This document shows positions 46,434 through 57,236 of a stretch of 64,000 nucleotides of DNA, piece after piece. The position numbers and the translations under genes were made by a program. The first letter of the stretch is position 1, and each line of letters starts with the position of its first letter. The notes under the pieces were generated by a model that worked only from the letters and a program-made list of their open reading frames with translations, was not told the origin of the DNA and did not search any database. Source of the DNA: Chromobacterium violaceum ATCC 12472 (GTDB lineage Bacteria > Pseudomonadota > Gammaproteobacteria > Burkholderiales > Chromobacteriaceae); NCBI RefSeq assembly GCF_000007705.1, contig NC_005085.1, positions 1,373,752 to 1,437,751 on the forward strand. Reading direction: 5' to 3'.

Positions 46434-46481
46434 GTGAAATCCTTGCGAACTACCACAACCCGACATACTCACGAAAGCTGA
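46434..46481 (+). CDS. thrS leader peptide (threonine-rich attenuator peptide)
   Basis: A 15-codon frame starting GTG with GGAG 7 nt upstream. It reads MKSLRTTTTRHTHES and stops at TGA (46479-46481). Codons 6-9 are four consecutive threonines (ACT ACC ACA ACC, 46449-46460) and codon 12 is another Thr. It sits 112 nt upstream of threonyl-tRNA synthetase and directly before an intrinsic terminator. This is the design of ribosome-mediated transcription attenuation: slow translation of the Thr codons when charged tRNA-Thr is scarce should allow readthrough into thrS. Not described here from any database; read from the sequence. Confidence 0.85.
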   Translation: MKSLRTTTTRHTHES

Positions 46482-46538
46482 GCCTTGCGGGTTGGACCAT
46501 GCGAAAAAGAAGTGCGGCTCAGGCCGCACTTTTTTTTT
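46456..46538 (+). promoter_or_regulatory. thrS attenuator: alternative hairpins and terminator
   Basis: Three pairings are visible. Protector: CAACCCG (46456-46462, within the Thr codons) with CGGGTTG (46488-46494). Antiterminator: CTGAGCC (46478-46484, over the leader stop codon) with GGCTCAG (46516-46522). Terminator: AAGTGCGGC (46510-46518) with GCCGCACTT (46523-46531), loop TCAG, then a run of T to 46538. Antiterminator and terminator share 46516-46518 plus the loop, so they exclude each other. A ribosome stalled on Thr codons blocks the protector and frees the antiterminator strand. A ribosome at the stop codon covers it and lets the terminator form. Confidence 0.8.
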
Positions 46539-46592
46539 ACCCTTTTGCTTTAGACTCGATCACAAAAATCTCTCGCCCTCGTTGGAGTTGAC

Positions 46593-48494
46593 ATGCCAGA
46601 CATTCGCTTGCCGGACGGCTCGGTCCGTTCTTTCGACAAACCGGTAACGGTTCATGAAGTGGCCGCATCCATCGGCGCCGGCCTGGCCCGCGCCGCGCTC
46701 GCCGGCCGCGTCGACGGCCAGCTGGTGGATACCAGCTACCTGATCGACCGCAACGCGGATCTGGCCATCGTCACCGACAAGGACGCGGACGGCCTGTCCG
46801 TCATCCGCCACTCCACCGCCCACTTGCTGGCCTATGCCGTCAAGGAGCTGTTCCCCGAGGCGCAGGTGACCATCGGGCCGGAAATCGAAAACGGCTTCTA
46901 CTACGACTTCGCCTACAAGCGTCCGTTCACGCCGGAAGATTTGGCCGCCATCGAAAAGAAGATGGCCGAGCTGGCGAAGAAGGACATTCCGGTCGAGCGT
47001 TACGAGCTGCCGCGCGACGAGGCCATCGCTTACTTCAAGAGCATCGGCGAGGCCTACAAGGCGGAGATCATCGAGTCGATCCCGCAAGGCGAGGTGCTGA
47101 GCCTGTATCGTGAGGGCGAGTTCACCGACTTGTGCCGTGGTCCCCACGTGCCTTCCACCGGCAAGCTGAAAGTGTTCAAGCTGATGAAGGTGGCCGGCGC
47201 CTACTGGCGCGGCGACAGCAAGAACGAGATGCTGCAGCGCGTGTACGGCACGGCCTGGGCCAAGAAGGAAGATCTGGACGCCTATCTCTACATGCTGGAA
47301 GAGGCGGAAAAGCGCGACCACCGCAAGCTGGGCGTGCAGCTGGACCTGTTCCACCTGCAGGACGAGGCACCGGGCATGGTGTTCTGGCATCCCAAGGGCT
47401 GGCAGCTGTGGCAGAACGTCGAGCAATACATGCGCGCCAAGCTGAATCATGAAGGCTACAAGGAAGTGCGTACGCCGATGATGATGGACGCCAATCTGTG
47501 GGAGCGTTCCGGCCACGCCGCCAACTACCGCGAGAACATGTTCATCACCGAGTCGGAAAAGCGCGATTACGCGGTCAAGCCGATGAACTGCCCGGGCCAT
47601 GTGCAGATTTTCAACAGCGGCCTGCGCTCCTATCGCGACCTGCCGTTGCGCTACGCCGAGTTCGGCTCCTGCCACCGCAACGAGCCGTCCGGCGCGCTGC
47701 ACGGCATCATGCGCGTGCGCGGCTTCGTGCAGGATGACGGCCATATCTTCTGTACCGAGGACCAGATCAACCAGGAGGCCAAGGATTTCCACCGCCTGGT
47801 GATGGAGGTGTACGACCGCTTCGGCTTCGACAAGGTGGCGATCAAACTGGCCCTGCGTCCGGAAAAGCGCATCGGCGAAGAGTCCACTTGGGACAAGGCC
47901 GAGGAGGGCATGCGCGAGGCGCTGCGCGCCTGCGGCGTGGAGTGGGAGGAGCTGCCGGGCGAGGGCGCCTTCTACGGTCCGAAGATCGAATACCACATCA
48001 AGGACGCGCTGGGCCGTTCCTGGCAATGCGGCACGCTGCAGCTGGATTTCATGCTGCCGGAGCGCCTGGACGCCGAATACGTGGCCGACGACAACAGCCG
48101 CAAGCGCCCGGTCATGCTGCACCGCGCGGCGCTGGGCTCGCTGGAGCGTTTCCTCGGCATCCTGATCGAAAACCACGCCGGCGCCTTCCCCTTGTGGCTG
48201 GCTCCGGTGCAGATGGTGGTGATGAACATCACCGAAGCGCAGGCCGAATATGCGGCGGAAATTGCCAAAGAGCTTGAGAAACAAGGCTTCCGCGTCGAGC
48301 TCGACTTGAGAAACGAGAAGATCGGCTATAAAATTCGCGAACACAGTCTGCAAAAGTTGCCGTACCAGATCATTGTCGGCGACAAGGAAAAGGCAGACGG
48401 ACTGGTTGCCGTGCGCGCCCGGGGCGAAGACCTGGGTCAGCTCACGCTGGAGGCCTTCGCGGCCCGCCTCAAGGCTGAGATGCCCGAGGCCTGA
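46593..48494 (+). CDS. thrS: Threonyl-tRNA synthetase
   Basis: A 633-residue class II synthetase. An N-terminal TGS domain ([24 protein letters not shown]) is followed by the editing domain with [16 protein letters not shown] and [11 protein letters not shown]. The catalytic core has motif 2 ([22 protein letters not shown]), motif 3 ([17 protein letters not shown]) and the zinc ligands (MNCPGH; also HIKDALGR region), then the C-terminal anticodon-binding domain ([22 protein letters not shown]). First protein gene of thrS-infC-rpmI-rplT, preceded by the threonine attenuator. TTGGAG lies before the ATG. Confidence 0.98.
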
Positions 48495-48536
48495 TCCAGC
48501 GGCGGCAGACTAAACATTCATTAGGAGATTTCAGCT

Positions 48537-49055
48537 ATAGCTCAGGAACGCGAAGCACGGATCAACGGCGAGATTACCGCTCGCGAGATCCGTCTGGTAG
48601 GTAAGGAAGGTGAGCAGATTGGCATCGTCAGTCTGCGTGAAGCGATGGCTCTTGCCGAAGAGAACGATGTGGATCTGGTGGAGATTTCCCCGACCGCTCA
48701 GCCTCCGGTGTGCAAGCTGATGGACTACGGCAAGTACAAGTACGAGCAGTCCAAGAAGCGCCACGAAGCCAAGCAGAAGCAGAAGCAGGTTCAGATCAAG
48801 GAAATCAAGTTCCGTCCGGGTACCGACGATGGCGACTACAACGTCAAGCTGCGCAACCTGGTTCGTTTCCTGACTGAAGGCGACAAGGCCAAGGTCACCC
48901 TGCGCTTCCGCGGTCGTGAGATGGCTCACCAGGACATCGGCCTCGCGCTGCTCAAGCGCGTGGAGGCCGACCTGGCGGAAGTGGGCACTGTGGAACAGTT
49001 CCCGCGACTGGAAGGCCGTCAGATGGTCATGATGATTGCGCCGAAGAAGAAATAA
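48537..49055 (+). CDS. infC: Translation initiation factor IF-3, apparent AUA start codon
   Basis: A 172-residue protein. The N-domain starts [21 protein letters not shown] and continues [39 protein letters not shown] Lys-rich linker ([20 protein letters not shown]) leads to the C-domain ([31 protein letters not shown]). No ATG, GTG or TTG exists near the expected start; the first in-frame ATG is 36 codons in. An ATA at 48537 sits 9 nt after AGGAG and is the best start; an ATT at 48528 touches the AGGAG and is too close. Rare start codons in infC are known to permit autogenous control, since IF-3 discriminates against them. Confidence 0.95.
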   Translation: MAQEREARINGEITAREIRLVGKEGEQIGIVSLREAMALAEENDVDLVEISPTAQPPVCKLMDYGKYKYEQSKKRHEAKQKQKQVQIKEIKFRPGTDDGDYNVKLRNLVRFLTEGDKAKVTLRFRGREMAHQDIGLALLKRVEADLAEVGTVEQFPRLEGRQMVMMIAPKKK

Positions 49056-49074
49056 TCGGTATAATCATCGTTCG

Positions 49075-49107
49075 ACACGGCAGGGTGCGCTCTGCCGTGT
49101 TGGTTTT
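49075..49107 (+). promoter_or_regulatory. Hairpin between infC and rpmI
   Basis: ACACGGCAG (49075-49083) and CTGCCGTGT (49092-49100) form a 9-bp stem with an 8-nt loop, followed by TGGTTTTG. It could be a partial terminator or part of the L20 autoregulatory leader known before rpmI-rplT in other bacteria; the pseudoknot itself was not verified. Confidence 0.55.
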
Positions 49108-49208
49108 GTAGGTCGGCAACGATCTGCTCAAAAGCGTGACGCAGCGGTTTCAAGAGCCTTCGGGCCACCCTGTGTCTAATCTAAACAAAATTCAGCAGGA
49201 GCATTTCC

Positions 49209-49406
49209 ATGCCGAAAATGAAGACCAAGTCGAGCGCGAAAAAGCGTCTCAAAGTACTGGGTGGCGGTGGTTTCAAGCGTGCACACGCCTTCAAGCGTCA
49301 CATCCTGACCAAGAAGACCACCAAGAACAAGCGCCAGCTGCGCGGCACCTCCATGGTGGACGCGACCAACGTGGCCTCTGTTCGCGCCATGATGCCCTAC
49401 GCTTAA
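49209..49406 (+). CDS. rpmI: 50S ribosomal protein L35
   Basis: A 65-residue basic protein, [20 protein letters not shown], with [20 protein letters not shown], the L35 signature. AGGAG precedes the ATG. It is 13 nt upstream of rplT and presumably coregulated with it by L20. Confidence 0.98.
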   Translation: MPKMKTKSSAKKRLKVLGGGGFKRAHAFKRHILTKKTTKNKRQLRGTSMVDATNVASVRAMMPYA

Positions 49407-49419
49407 GGAGACCTGAAAT

Positions 49420-49779
49420 ATGCCACGCGTAAAACGCGGTGTAACCGCCCGTGCTCGTCACAAGAAAATCCTCGCCCTGGCGAAAGGCTATCGCGGCCGC
49501 CGGAAGAACGTCTATCGCATCGCCAAACAGGCGGTGATGAAGGCGGGTCAATACGCCTACCGCGACCGTCGTCAGAAAAAGCGTCAGTTCCGTCAACTGT
49601 GGATTGCCCGTATCAACGCAGCTGCCCGTGAAAACGGCCTGCCGTACAGCAAGTTCATGAACGGCCTGAAGAAAGCCGCTATCGAAATCGACCGCAAGGT
49701 CCTGGCCGATCTGGCCGTGTTCGACAAGCCGGCTTTTGCGCAGATCGTCGAAAAGGCGAAAGCAAGCCTCGCTGCTTAA
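49420..49779 (+). CDS. rplT: 50S ribosomal protein L20
   Basis: A 119-residue protein: [40 protein letters not shown], then [20 protein letters not shown] and the C-terminal globular domain ([23 protein letters not shown]). It binds 23S rRNA early in assembly and usually represses its own operon. AAGGAG precedes the ATG. A strong terminator follows. Confidence 0.98.
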
Positions 49780-49796
49780 TCGCCGAGACGGATCTG

Positions 49797-49826
49797 AAGG
49801 GAGGCAAGATTGCCTCCCTTTTTTTC
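49797..49826 (+). terminator. Terminator of the thrS-infC-rpmI-rplT operon
   Basis: AAGGGAGGCA and TGCCTCCCTT form a 10-bp stem with a 4-nt loop, followed by a run of T. Confidence 0.93.
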
Positions 49827-49885
49827 TATTCAGGCCGCCTTTCCAGAGCGTTGATCAGAGCGGGTATGCGCAATGCCCGATGTGA

Positions 49886-50905
<1,020 letters not shown>

Positions 50906-50923
50906 TCGCGCACGGAGCCGACT

Positions 50924-53281
50924 ATGCAATTTTCCGAACAATGGCTGAGAAGCTGGGTCAATCCGGCGCTGAACACCGAACAATTGTCCGACCTGCTGAC
51001 CATGGCGGGACTGGAAGTGGAAGAAACCGTCGCCGCCGCGCCGGCCTTCAGCGGCGTGGTGATCGCCGAGGTGAAGGAGTGCGTCAAGCACGAGAACGCC
51101 GACCGCCTGCGCGTGACCAAGGTTGACGCCGGTACCGGCGAGCTGATCCAGATCGTCTGCGGCGCGCCCAATGTCGCCGTCGGCGTGCGCGTGCCGTGCG
51201 CGCTGCCGGGCGCGGTGCTGCCGGGCGAATTCAAGATCAAGCCGACCAAGATGCGCGGCGTGGAATCCAACGGCATGCTGTGCTCCGGCAAGGAGCTGGG
51301 CGTGCCGGAGGACGTGGACGGCCTGATGCTGCTGCCGGCCGACGCGCCGGTGGGCCAGAGCATCCGCGACTATCTGGGCCTGGACGACCAGCTGTTCACG
51401 CTGAAGATCACGCCGAACCGCGCCGACAGCCTGTCGATCCGCGGCATCGCCCGCGAAGTGGCGGCCCTGACCGGCGCCGAGTTGAAGCCGGTGGCGATCG
51501 AGCCGGTGGCGCCGTCCATCGACGACGTCCGTCCGGTGAAGATCGAGTCGCGCCAGGCTTGCGGCCGCTACCTGGGACGCGTGGTCAAGGGCGTCAATGC
51601 CGCCGCGCCGACGCCTGCCTGGATGCGCCGGCGCCTGGAGCGCTCCGGCCTGCGTTCGATCTCCGCCATCGTCGACATCACCAACTACATTCTGCTGGAG
51701 CAGGGCCAGCCGATGCATGCTTTCGATCTGGCCAAGATCGACGGCGGCATCACCGTCCGCCAGGCCCGCGCCGGCGAGAGCCTGCTGTGCCTGAACGAAA
51801 AAACCGTCGAGCTGCAGCCCAAGCACCTGGTGATCGCCGACGACGCCAAGCCGCTGGCCATGGGCGGCATCATGGGCGGCGAGCACAGCGGCGTCACTGT
51901 CGCGAGCCACGATATTTTCCTGGAGTCGGCGTTCTTCGCGCCTGAGGCCATCGCCGGCAAGGCGCGCGAGCTCGGCTTCGGCTCGGACTCGTCCTACCGT
52001 TACGAGCGCGGCGTCGATTTCGCGCTGCAGCGCGACGCGATCGAGCGCGCCACCCGGCTGGTGCTGGAAATCTGCGGCGGCCAGGCCGGCCCGGTGGTGG
52101 AGGAAGTGGCAGAGCTGCCGAAGCGCCAGGCTGTCCAGCTGCGCGCCGCGCGCGTGGCCAAGGTGCTGGGCGTGGCGATGTCCGCCGAGCGGATCGGCGA
52201 CATCCTGTCCCGCCTGAGCCTATCCTATACGCTGGCCGATGAGGTCTTCACCGTGCAGGCGCCGTCGTTCCGCTTCGACATCGAGATCGAGGAAGACCTG
52301 ATCGAGGAAGTGGCGCGTGTCTACGGTTATAACAACATCCCGGCCGACGCGCCGCGCTCCGGCATGCGCATGCTGGCGCAGCCGGAGGATAAGCGCCCGG
52401 TGGATCAGCTGCGCCACCTGCTGGCCGGCCGCGACTACCAGGAAGTCGTCAGCTATGCCTTCGTCGACGAACGCTGGGAGCGCGATTTCGCCGGCAACGA
52501 CAACCCGATCCGTCTGCAGAACCCGATCGCCAGCCAGATGAGCGTGATGCGCTCGACGCTGATCGGCGGCCTGGTCGACGTGTTGGCCGGCAACATCAAC
52601 CGCAAGCAGCCGCGCGTGCGGCTGTTCGAAGTGGCGCGCGTGTTCCTGCGCGGCGGGAATGGTTTCGACCAGCCTGAAAAGGTGGCCGGCCTGGTATGGG
52701 GCCCGCGTCTGGCGGAGCAATGGGCGGCCAAGTCCGAGCGCGTCGACTTCTTCGACGTGAAGGCCGATGTCGAGGCGCTGCTGCATCCGATCAAGGCCGA
52801 GTACCGCAAGGCCGCGCATCCCGCCTTCCACCCCGGCCGCTGCGCCGAGGTGCGGGTGGACGGCAAGGCGGTCGGCGTGATCGGCGAGCTGCACCCGCAG
52901 TGGGTGCAGGCCTATGGCCTGATCAATGCGCCGGTGTTGTTCGAGCTGGATCTGGCGGCCGCCATCGCGCGCGGCCGGATCAAGGCGCAGCCGGTCAGCA
53001 AGTTCCAACCGGTGCGCCGCGACCTGGCGTTGCTGGTGGACGAAGCGGTGACTGTGGCGCAACTGTTGTCCGCCTTCGCGGCCAAACGCGCGGAAATCGT
53101 CGCCGATATCGCGTTGTTCGACGTTTATCGCGGCAAGGGCGTGGCCGAAGGCAAGAAGAGTCTGGCCTTTAGCGTGCTGATGCAGGACAATAGCCGGACC
53201 TTGACCGACGAGGACGTGGAGCCGGCGATGCAGGCCTTGCTCGAAGCGGCGTCGGAACTGGGCGCGCAGCTGCGCGTGTGA
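50924..53281 (+). CDS. pheT: Phenylalanyl-tRNA synthetase beta subunit
   Basis: A 785-residue subunit. An N-terminal EMAP-type tRNA-binding domain ([23 protein letters not shown], about 44-150) is followed by the B3/B4 editing domain ([24 protein letters not shown]), the B5 domain, a catalytic-like core and a C-terminal FDX-ACB domain ([23 protein letters not shown]) that binds the anticodon region. Directly follows pheS (18-nt gap). Confidence 0.97.
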   Translation: MQFSEQWLRSWVNPALNTEQLSDLLTMAGLEVEETVAAAPAFSGVVIAEVKECVKHENADRLRVTKVDAGTGELIQIVCGAPNVAVGVRVPCALPGAVLPGEFKIKPTKMRGVESNGMLCSGKELGVPEDVDGLMLLPADAPVGQSIRDYLGLDDQLFTLKITPNRADSLSIRGIAREVAALTGAELKPVAIEPVAPSIDDVRPVKIESRQACGRYLGRVVKGVNAAAPTPAWMRRRLERSGLRSISAIVDITNYILLEQGQPMHAFDLAKIDGGITVRQARAGESLLCLNEKTVELQPKHLVIADDAKPLAMGGIMGGEHSGVTVASHDIFLESAFFAPEAIAGKARELGFGSDSSYRYERGVDFALQRDAIERATRLVLEICGGQAGPVVEEVAELPKRQAVQLRAARVAKVLGVAMSAERIGDILSRLSLSYTLADEVFTVQAPSFRFDIEIEEDLIEEVARVYGYNNIPADAPRSGMRMLAQPEDKRPVDQLRHLLAGRDYQEVVSYAFVDERWERDFAGNDNPIRLQNPIASQMSVMRSTLIGGLVDVLAGNINRKQPRVRLFEVARVFLRGGNGFDQPEKVAGLVWGPRLAEQWAAKSERVDFFDVKADVEALLHPIKAEYRKAAHPAFHPGRCAEVRVDGKAVGVIGELHPQWVQAYGLINAPVLFELDLAAAIARGRIKAQPVSKFQPVRRDLALLVDEAVTVAQLLSAFAAKRAEIVADIALFDVYRGKGVAEGKKSLAFSVLMQDNSRTLTDEDVEPAMQALLEAASELGAQLRV

Positions 53282-53352
53282 TCGAGATGTGGGCGGGCGG
53301 ATTCGAACGGGTCCGCCCGTCGATTGTGGTTCAGAAGTTTGAGGGGAATGTC

Positions 53353-53655
53353 ATGACTTTGACGAAGGCTGAACTGGCCGATTTGCTGTTTGACCAGGTT
53401 GGTCTGAACAAACGCGAAGCCAAGGACATGGTCGAGTCGTTTTTCGAAGAGATCCGGCTGGCGCTGGAGTCCGGGGATTCGGTTAAGCTGTCCGGTTTCG
53501 GCAACTTCCAGTTGCGCGACAAGCCGCAGCGTCCGGGCCGCAATCCCAAGACCGGGGAAGAGATTCCCATTACCGCGCGTCGTGTGGTAACGTTCCACGC
53601 AAGCCAGAAACTCAAGGGAATGGTTGAGCAATACCATGCTAACAAGCAAGGCTGA
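53353..53655 (+). CDS. ihfA: Integration host factor alpha subunit
   Basis: A 100-residue HU/IHF-fold protein. [34 protein letters not shown] makes the dimer body, and [33 protein letters not shown] has the beta-arm with the intercalating Pro (RNPKTG). With IhfB it bends DNA sharply at specific sites. GAGGGG precedes the ATG. The upstream in-frame start overlapping pheT would add 25 unrelated residues. It follows pheT, as in many proteobacteria. Confidence 0.97.
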   Translation: MTLTKAELADLLFDQVGLNKREAKDMVESFFEEIRLALESGDSVKLSGFGNFQLRDKPQRPGRNPKTGEEIPITARRVVTFHASQKLKGMVEQYHANKQG

Positions 53656-53989
53656 TCTGCCGTCGATTCCGTCCAAGCGTTACTTCACCATCAGCGAAGT
53701 CGGCGAACTCGCTGGGGTGAAGCCCCATGTGCTGCGCTATTGGGAGCAGGAATTCTCCCAGCTGCGCCAGGTGAAACGGCGCGGCAACCGTCGTTATTAC
53801 CAGCATCATGAAGTTTTGCTGGTCCGGCGCATCCGCGAATTGCTGTACGACGACGGCTTTACCATCCAGGGGGCTCGCCAGCGATTGGGAATGGGCGATG
53901 AGGGCGAGCGTCCGGTTACCGCGCAGGAAGTGCGCGCCGAATTGGAATCCATCCTGGAATGGTTGGATTCGGGTATTGGCAAAAAATAA
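53636..53989 (+). CDS. MerR family transcriptional regulator
   Basis: A 117-residue protein with an N-terminal MerR winged HTH ([68 protein letters not shown] in two parts) and a short helical tail. This short type always follows ihfA in beta- and gamma-proteobacteria; its effector is unknown. It lacks metal-binding Cys. The start overlaps ihfA by 20 nt (ATG 53636; a TTG at 53624 is possible). Confidence 0.9.
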   Translation: MLTSKADLPSIPSKRYFTISEVGELAGVKPHVLRYWEQEFSQLRQVKRRGNRRYYQHHEVLLVRRIRELLYDDGFTIQGARQRLGMGDEGERPVTAQEVRAELESILEWLDSGIGKK

Positions 53990-54019
53990 TAAATCGGTTA
54001 GACTACGTTTCTCTCGAGT

Positions 54020-54096
54020 CGGGGTGTAGCGCAGCCTGGTAGCGCATCTGCATGGGGTGCAGAGGGTCGGAAGTTCGAATCTTCTCACCCCGACCA
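54020..54096 (+). tRNA. tRNA-Pro(GGG)
   Basis: A 77-nt cloverleaf. Acceptor CGGGGTG/CACCCCG, anticodon loop ATGGGGT (GGG), encoded CCA. Placed after the ihfA-merR pair, a common arrangement. Confidence 0.97.
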
Positions 54097-54123
54097 TTAA
54101 AACTAGTCTTATCAAATTGAAAC

Positions 54124-54150
54124 GCCAGCGCAAGCTGGCTTTTTTGTTTT
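54124..54150 (+). terminator. Terminator after tRNA-Pro
   Basis: GCCAGC-GCAA-GCTGGC hairpin followed by TTTTTTG. Confidence 0.85.
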
Positions 54151-54300
54151 TTCCTTCCATTTCCCGCCTGTTTGTTTCGCCTGCCTTTATTCGGTTTTAT
54201 CCGATTCTGGCTCGCCGTTCTCTTGCTGATATACTCGTTTTGGTTTTATTGCATGCAATAAACCGTTTTCAAGCCATTGTTTTTCCGAGCCGAGCATCCC

Positions 54301-54678
54301 ATGAGCGCTACCCGTCCCGATTCTCCCTGCATCGCCTTGTGTTCCACCGCATTGGGCGACAATGTCTGCCGCGGCTGCGCGCGCACCTTCGCCGAAGTCA
54401 GCCAATGGTGCTTCATGTCGGCGGATGAGCGCGAGGCAGTGTGGCTGCGCTTGCCTGCCAGGCAGCGTTTGCTGCAGTTGGCGGCGGCTTGCGGCGCCTT
54501 GCTGGAGCTGGACGAGATAGACGGCCTGGAGTGGGGGAGGCTGCCTGACGGCAGCCGCTACCGGCTGGATGAGGCGGGTTGGCTGCGTTGGCGCGATGCC
54601 GCGTCGGCGCGCGAAAACGCATGCGATTGCGCCGGCCTGTCGCTGGAAGCGGCGGCGGCCTGGCTGCGGGGACAGTGA
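54301..54678 (+). CDS. DUF1289 domain protein
   Basis: A 125-residue protein whose first half is the DUF1289 Cys-rich module: DSPCIALCSTALGDNVCRGCARTFAEVSQW, with four Cys and the W, a probable small metal site. The second half is Leu/Ala-rich and extends beyond the usual short family members (RLLQLAAACGALLELDEIDGLEW, and ENACDCAGLSLEAAAAWL). Function unknown. It is 14 nt upstream of a methyltransferase gene. Confidence 0.85.
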   Translation: MSATRPDSPCIALCSTALGDNVCRGCARTFAEVSQWCFMSADEREAVWLRLPARQRLLQLAAACGALLELDEIDGLEWGRLPDGSRYRLDEAGWLRWRDAASARENACDCAGLSLEAAAAWLRGQ

Positions 54679-54692
54679 AACGAGGGGATGAT

Positions 54693-55334
54693 ATGGCGGA
54701 CAGTTCCAGGGCGGATTTCTGGGAGCAGCGTTACCGCGAGGGCGTGACGCCGTGGGAGGGCGGACAGTTGCCGCCGCGCGCGCGCGCGTTTTTCGCCGCG
54801 CAACGGCCATTGCGGGTATTGATGCCAGGCTGCGGCAGCGCGGCCGACCTGCCGCCGCTGCTGGCGATGGGGCATGATGTGCTGGCGGTGGACTTCAGCG
54901 AAGCGGCGATAGAACTGGCGGCCAGACAGTGGCCGGAAGCGGCCGGCCGGCTGTTGCTGGCCGATTTTTTCCAATTGCAGATGCCCGCGTTCGATTGCCT
55001 GTTCGAGCGGGCCTTCCTGTGCGCCTTGCCTGTTGGGATGCGATCGCAATATGCTGAACGCGTGGCTGCGCTGATTGCCCCCGGCGGCGCGCTGGCCGGG
55101 GTGTTTTTCGTGGCGGACACCGAGCGGGGGCCGCCGTTCGGGATGCAGGCCGAGGCTTTGCGCGAGCTGCTGTCGCCATGGTTCGAGCTGGAGGAGGATC
55201 TGGCGCTGGACGAGAGCGTGGCGGTCTTCCGCAATCGCGAGCGCTGGATGGTCTGGCGGCGGCGAGGGTTTGATTTGGGTCAAGTTTCCGAGCATGAATC
55301 GACTGGAAATTGCGGCGCGCATCGGAAAGAATAA
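54693..55334 (+). CDS. TPMT-family SAM-dependent methyltransferase
   Basis: A 213-residue Rossmann methyltransferase. The thiopurine S-methyltransferase-type N-terminus FWEQRYREGVTPWEGGQLPP is followed by SAM motif I (RVLMPGCGSAADLPPLLAMGHDVLAVDFSEAA in two parts), FDCLFERAFLCALPVGMR and APGGALAGVFFVADTERGPPFGM. The natural substrate in bacteria is often selenium/tellurium oxyanions or thiols; not decidable here. CGAGGGG precedes the ATG. Confidence 0.88.
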   Translation: MADSSRADFWEQRYREGVTPWEGGQLPPRARAFFAAQRPLRVLMPGCGSAADLPPLLAMGHDVLAVDFSEAAIELAARQWPEAAGRLLLADFFQLQMPAFDCLFERAFLCALPVGMRSQYAERVAALIAPGGALAGVFFVADTERGPPFGMQAEALRELLSPWFELEEDLALDESVAVFRNRERWMVWRRRGFDLGQVSEHESTGNCGAHRKE

Positions 55335-55381
55335 CGTCCTAATAAAAAATAGCGGCGGAACAGCCGGCAAGAGGAGAGCAA

Positions 55382-57181
55382 ATGGAGTGGTTCTGGCGGT
55401 TGTACACGGTCTCGGAAAAGACTTTCTGGAACACGCTGAGCAAGAAACTGTGCAGTTTCTTCTTCATCAGCCTGTTCCAGCTGCTGATGGTGGCCTACAG
55501 CTACCATGCCTTGTCCGACATCCGTTCCAGCCTGCGCGGCGCGGGGGTGTCGCCGCAGGTGATGGCCGGCGTCGAGGCCAGCATAGACAGCGCGCTCTAC
55601 TGGACGCTGGGCTTGTGGCTGCTGAGCTTCGTTTTCATCGCCTTCATGGTCTGGTATCTGCGCTACCTGATCGTGCGGCCGCTGCGCATGATCATCCAGA
55701 TCTTCAACGAGATCGGCGCCGGCGCCGGCGACCTGTCGCGCGAGATTCCCACCATCACCTACGACGAGATCCGCGACCTGTCGCTGTCCTATAACCGCTT
55801 CCTGCTGAAGATGCGGGAGATCATCAGCAATGTGAGGCTGATGACGGTGCGCATCGCGATGGATTCGGCGGTGACGCGGCGCAATGTCACCGAGTCGCTG
55901 GGCAGCGCGCGCCAGCAGGATGATCTGGCCAAACAGGTGCGTCAGGCCAGCGACGATTCGACGCGCGGAGTAGGCCTGGTCACCGAGCAGACCGAGGCCA
56001 TCTCCGCCACCACCGCCGAGAACCTGCAGGTGGCGCGAGACTCCTACCAGGAGCTGCGCTCGGTCACCGACAGCATCCACGACATCAGCCGCAAAGTCGG
56101 CCATTTCAACCACACGGTGGAGGACCTGAGCCAGCGCTCGGCCAGCATCAAGACCATCGTCGACCTGATCAAGGACGTGTCCGAGCAGACCAATCTGCTG
56201 GCGCTTAACGCGGCGATCGAGGCGGCGCGCGCCGGCGAAAGCGGCCGCGGCTTCGCCGTGGTGGCGGACGAGGTGCGCAAGCTGGCGGAGCGGGTGAAGA
56301 CCGCGACTGACGAGATCTCGCACAATATCGACGGCATGCTGGGCCTGGTGGCGAACACGCAGCAGGAAACCGAGGCCATCACCGCCGACACCAACCAGGC
56401 GCGGGATGTGATCTCGCGCGCGTCCGAGCATTTCAGCAAGATGATGGGCGATTTCGAGGCGACGTCCAGCAGCCTGAGCCAGATCGCTGCCACCATGCAC
56501 GGCTTTGCCGACAGCAACCAGCAGGTCAACCGCAATGTCGCCGAGATCCATCAGCTGGGGCAGCTGGTGAACGGCCGCCTGGGACAGACCGAAAAGGCGG
56601 CGACGGAGCTGACGGCGGCGGCGGAGCAGGTGCAGGAGCTGGTTTCCAAGTTCATCATCGGCGACGGCGCCTTCGACCAGGCGGTGAACCGGGCGCGCGA
56701 TGTCCGCGACCAGGTGCAGCAACTGCTGCAGGACGCGCAGCAGGGCGGCCTGGATCTGTTCGATCAGCGCTACCAGCAGATCGCGGGCACCGCCCCGGCG
56801 AAATACCGCACCGCTTACGACGCCAAGCTGGAGAAGCTGCTGCAGCCGATGCTGGACGGCGTGGTAGGGCAGATTCCCGGCGGCAAGTTCTGCGTGGCGG
56901 TGGACGGCAATGGCTACGCCCCCACGCACAACAGCTGGTACAGCAAGCCTCCGTCCGGCGATCCGGCCAAGGACCTGGTGGAGAGCCGGGACAAGCGCAT
57001 TTTCAACGACGCCGCCGGCTTGAGAGCGGCGCGCAATGTGCAGCCCTTCCTGTTGCAGACGTATAGCCGCGATACCGGCGAGGTATTGTCCGAGGTGGTG
57101 CTGCCGCTGGAGCTGCGCGGCCGGCATTGGGGCGCATTGCGCGTGGGTTTCGACCCGCACGCGTTGCTGGCGCGGGATTGA
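55382..57181 (+). CDS. Methyl-accepting chemotaxis protein with C-terminal cytoplasmic sensor domain
   Basis: A 599-residue receptor. Two TM helices (about 24-42 and 80-98) are separated by only ~35 periplasmic residues, so no periplasmic ligand domain exists. HAMP (about 98-150) and the signalling coiled coil follow, with the tip [38 protein letters not shown] (about 263-300). After the coiled coil, residues 455-599 form a globular domain ([63 protein letters not shown]). It recurs at the end of some chemoreceptors and looks like a PAS/Cache-type sensor. Sensing is thus probably intracellular. Confidence 0.93.
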   Translation: MEWFWRLYTVSEKTFWNTLSKKLCSFFFISLFQLLMVAYSYHALSDIRSSLRGAGVSPQVMAGVEASIDSALYWTLGLWLLSFVFIAFMVWYLRYLIVRPLRMIIQIFNEIGAGAGDLSREIPTITYDEIRDLSLSYNRFLLKMREIISNVRLMTVRIAMDSAVTRRNVTESLGSARQQDDLAKQVRQASDDSTRGVGLVTEQTEAISATTAENLQVARDSYQELRSVTDSIHDISRKVGHFNHTVEDLSQRSASIKTIVDLIKDVSEQTNLLALNAAIEAARAGESGRGFAVVADEVRKLAERVKTATDEISHNIDGMLGLVANTQQETEAITADTNQARDVISRASEHFSKMMGDFEATSSSLSQIAATMHGFADSNQQVNRNVAEIHQLGQLVNGRLGQTEKAATELTAAAEQVQELVSKFIIGDGAFDQAVNRARDVRDQVQQLLQDAQQGGLDLFDQRYQQIAGTAPAKYRTAYDAKLEKLLQPMLDGVVGQIPGGKFCVAVDGNGYAPTHNSWYSKPPSGDPAKDLVESRDKRIFNDAAGLRAARNVQPFLLQTYSRDTGEVLSEVVLPLELRGRHWGALRVGFDPHALLARD

Positions 57182-57198
57182 GTTCGGTGGAATGAAAA

Positions 57199-57227
57199 GA
57201 AAAAGGGAGGCCGCGGCCTCCCTTTTC
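57199..57227. terminator. Bidirectional terminator between the chemoreceptor and the Mn exporter gene
   Basis: AAAAGGGAGGCC-GC-GGCCTCCCTTTT, a perfect palindrome in the convergent gap with A- and T-runs on both sides. Confidence 0.9.
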
Positions 57228-57236
57228 CATGCGGGC

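Noticed and set aside
46422..46592. Longer open frame (ATG 46422, about 56 codons) across the thrS leader ending just before thrS
   Set aside because: It runs through the terminator hairpin and U-tract and shows no protein-like composition. The shorter GTG frame with four Thr codons and its own ribosome binding site explains the region better.
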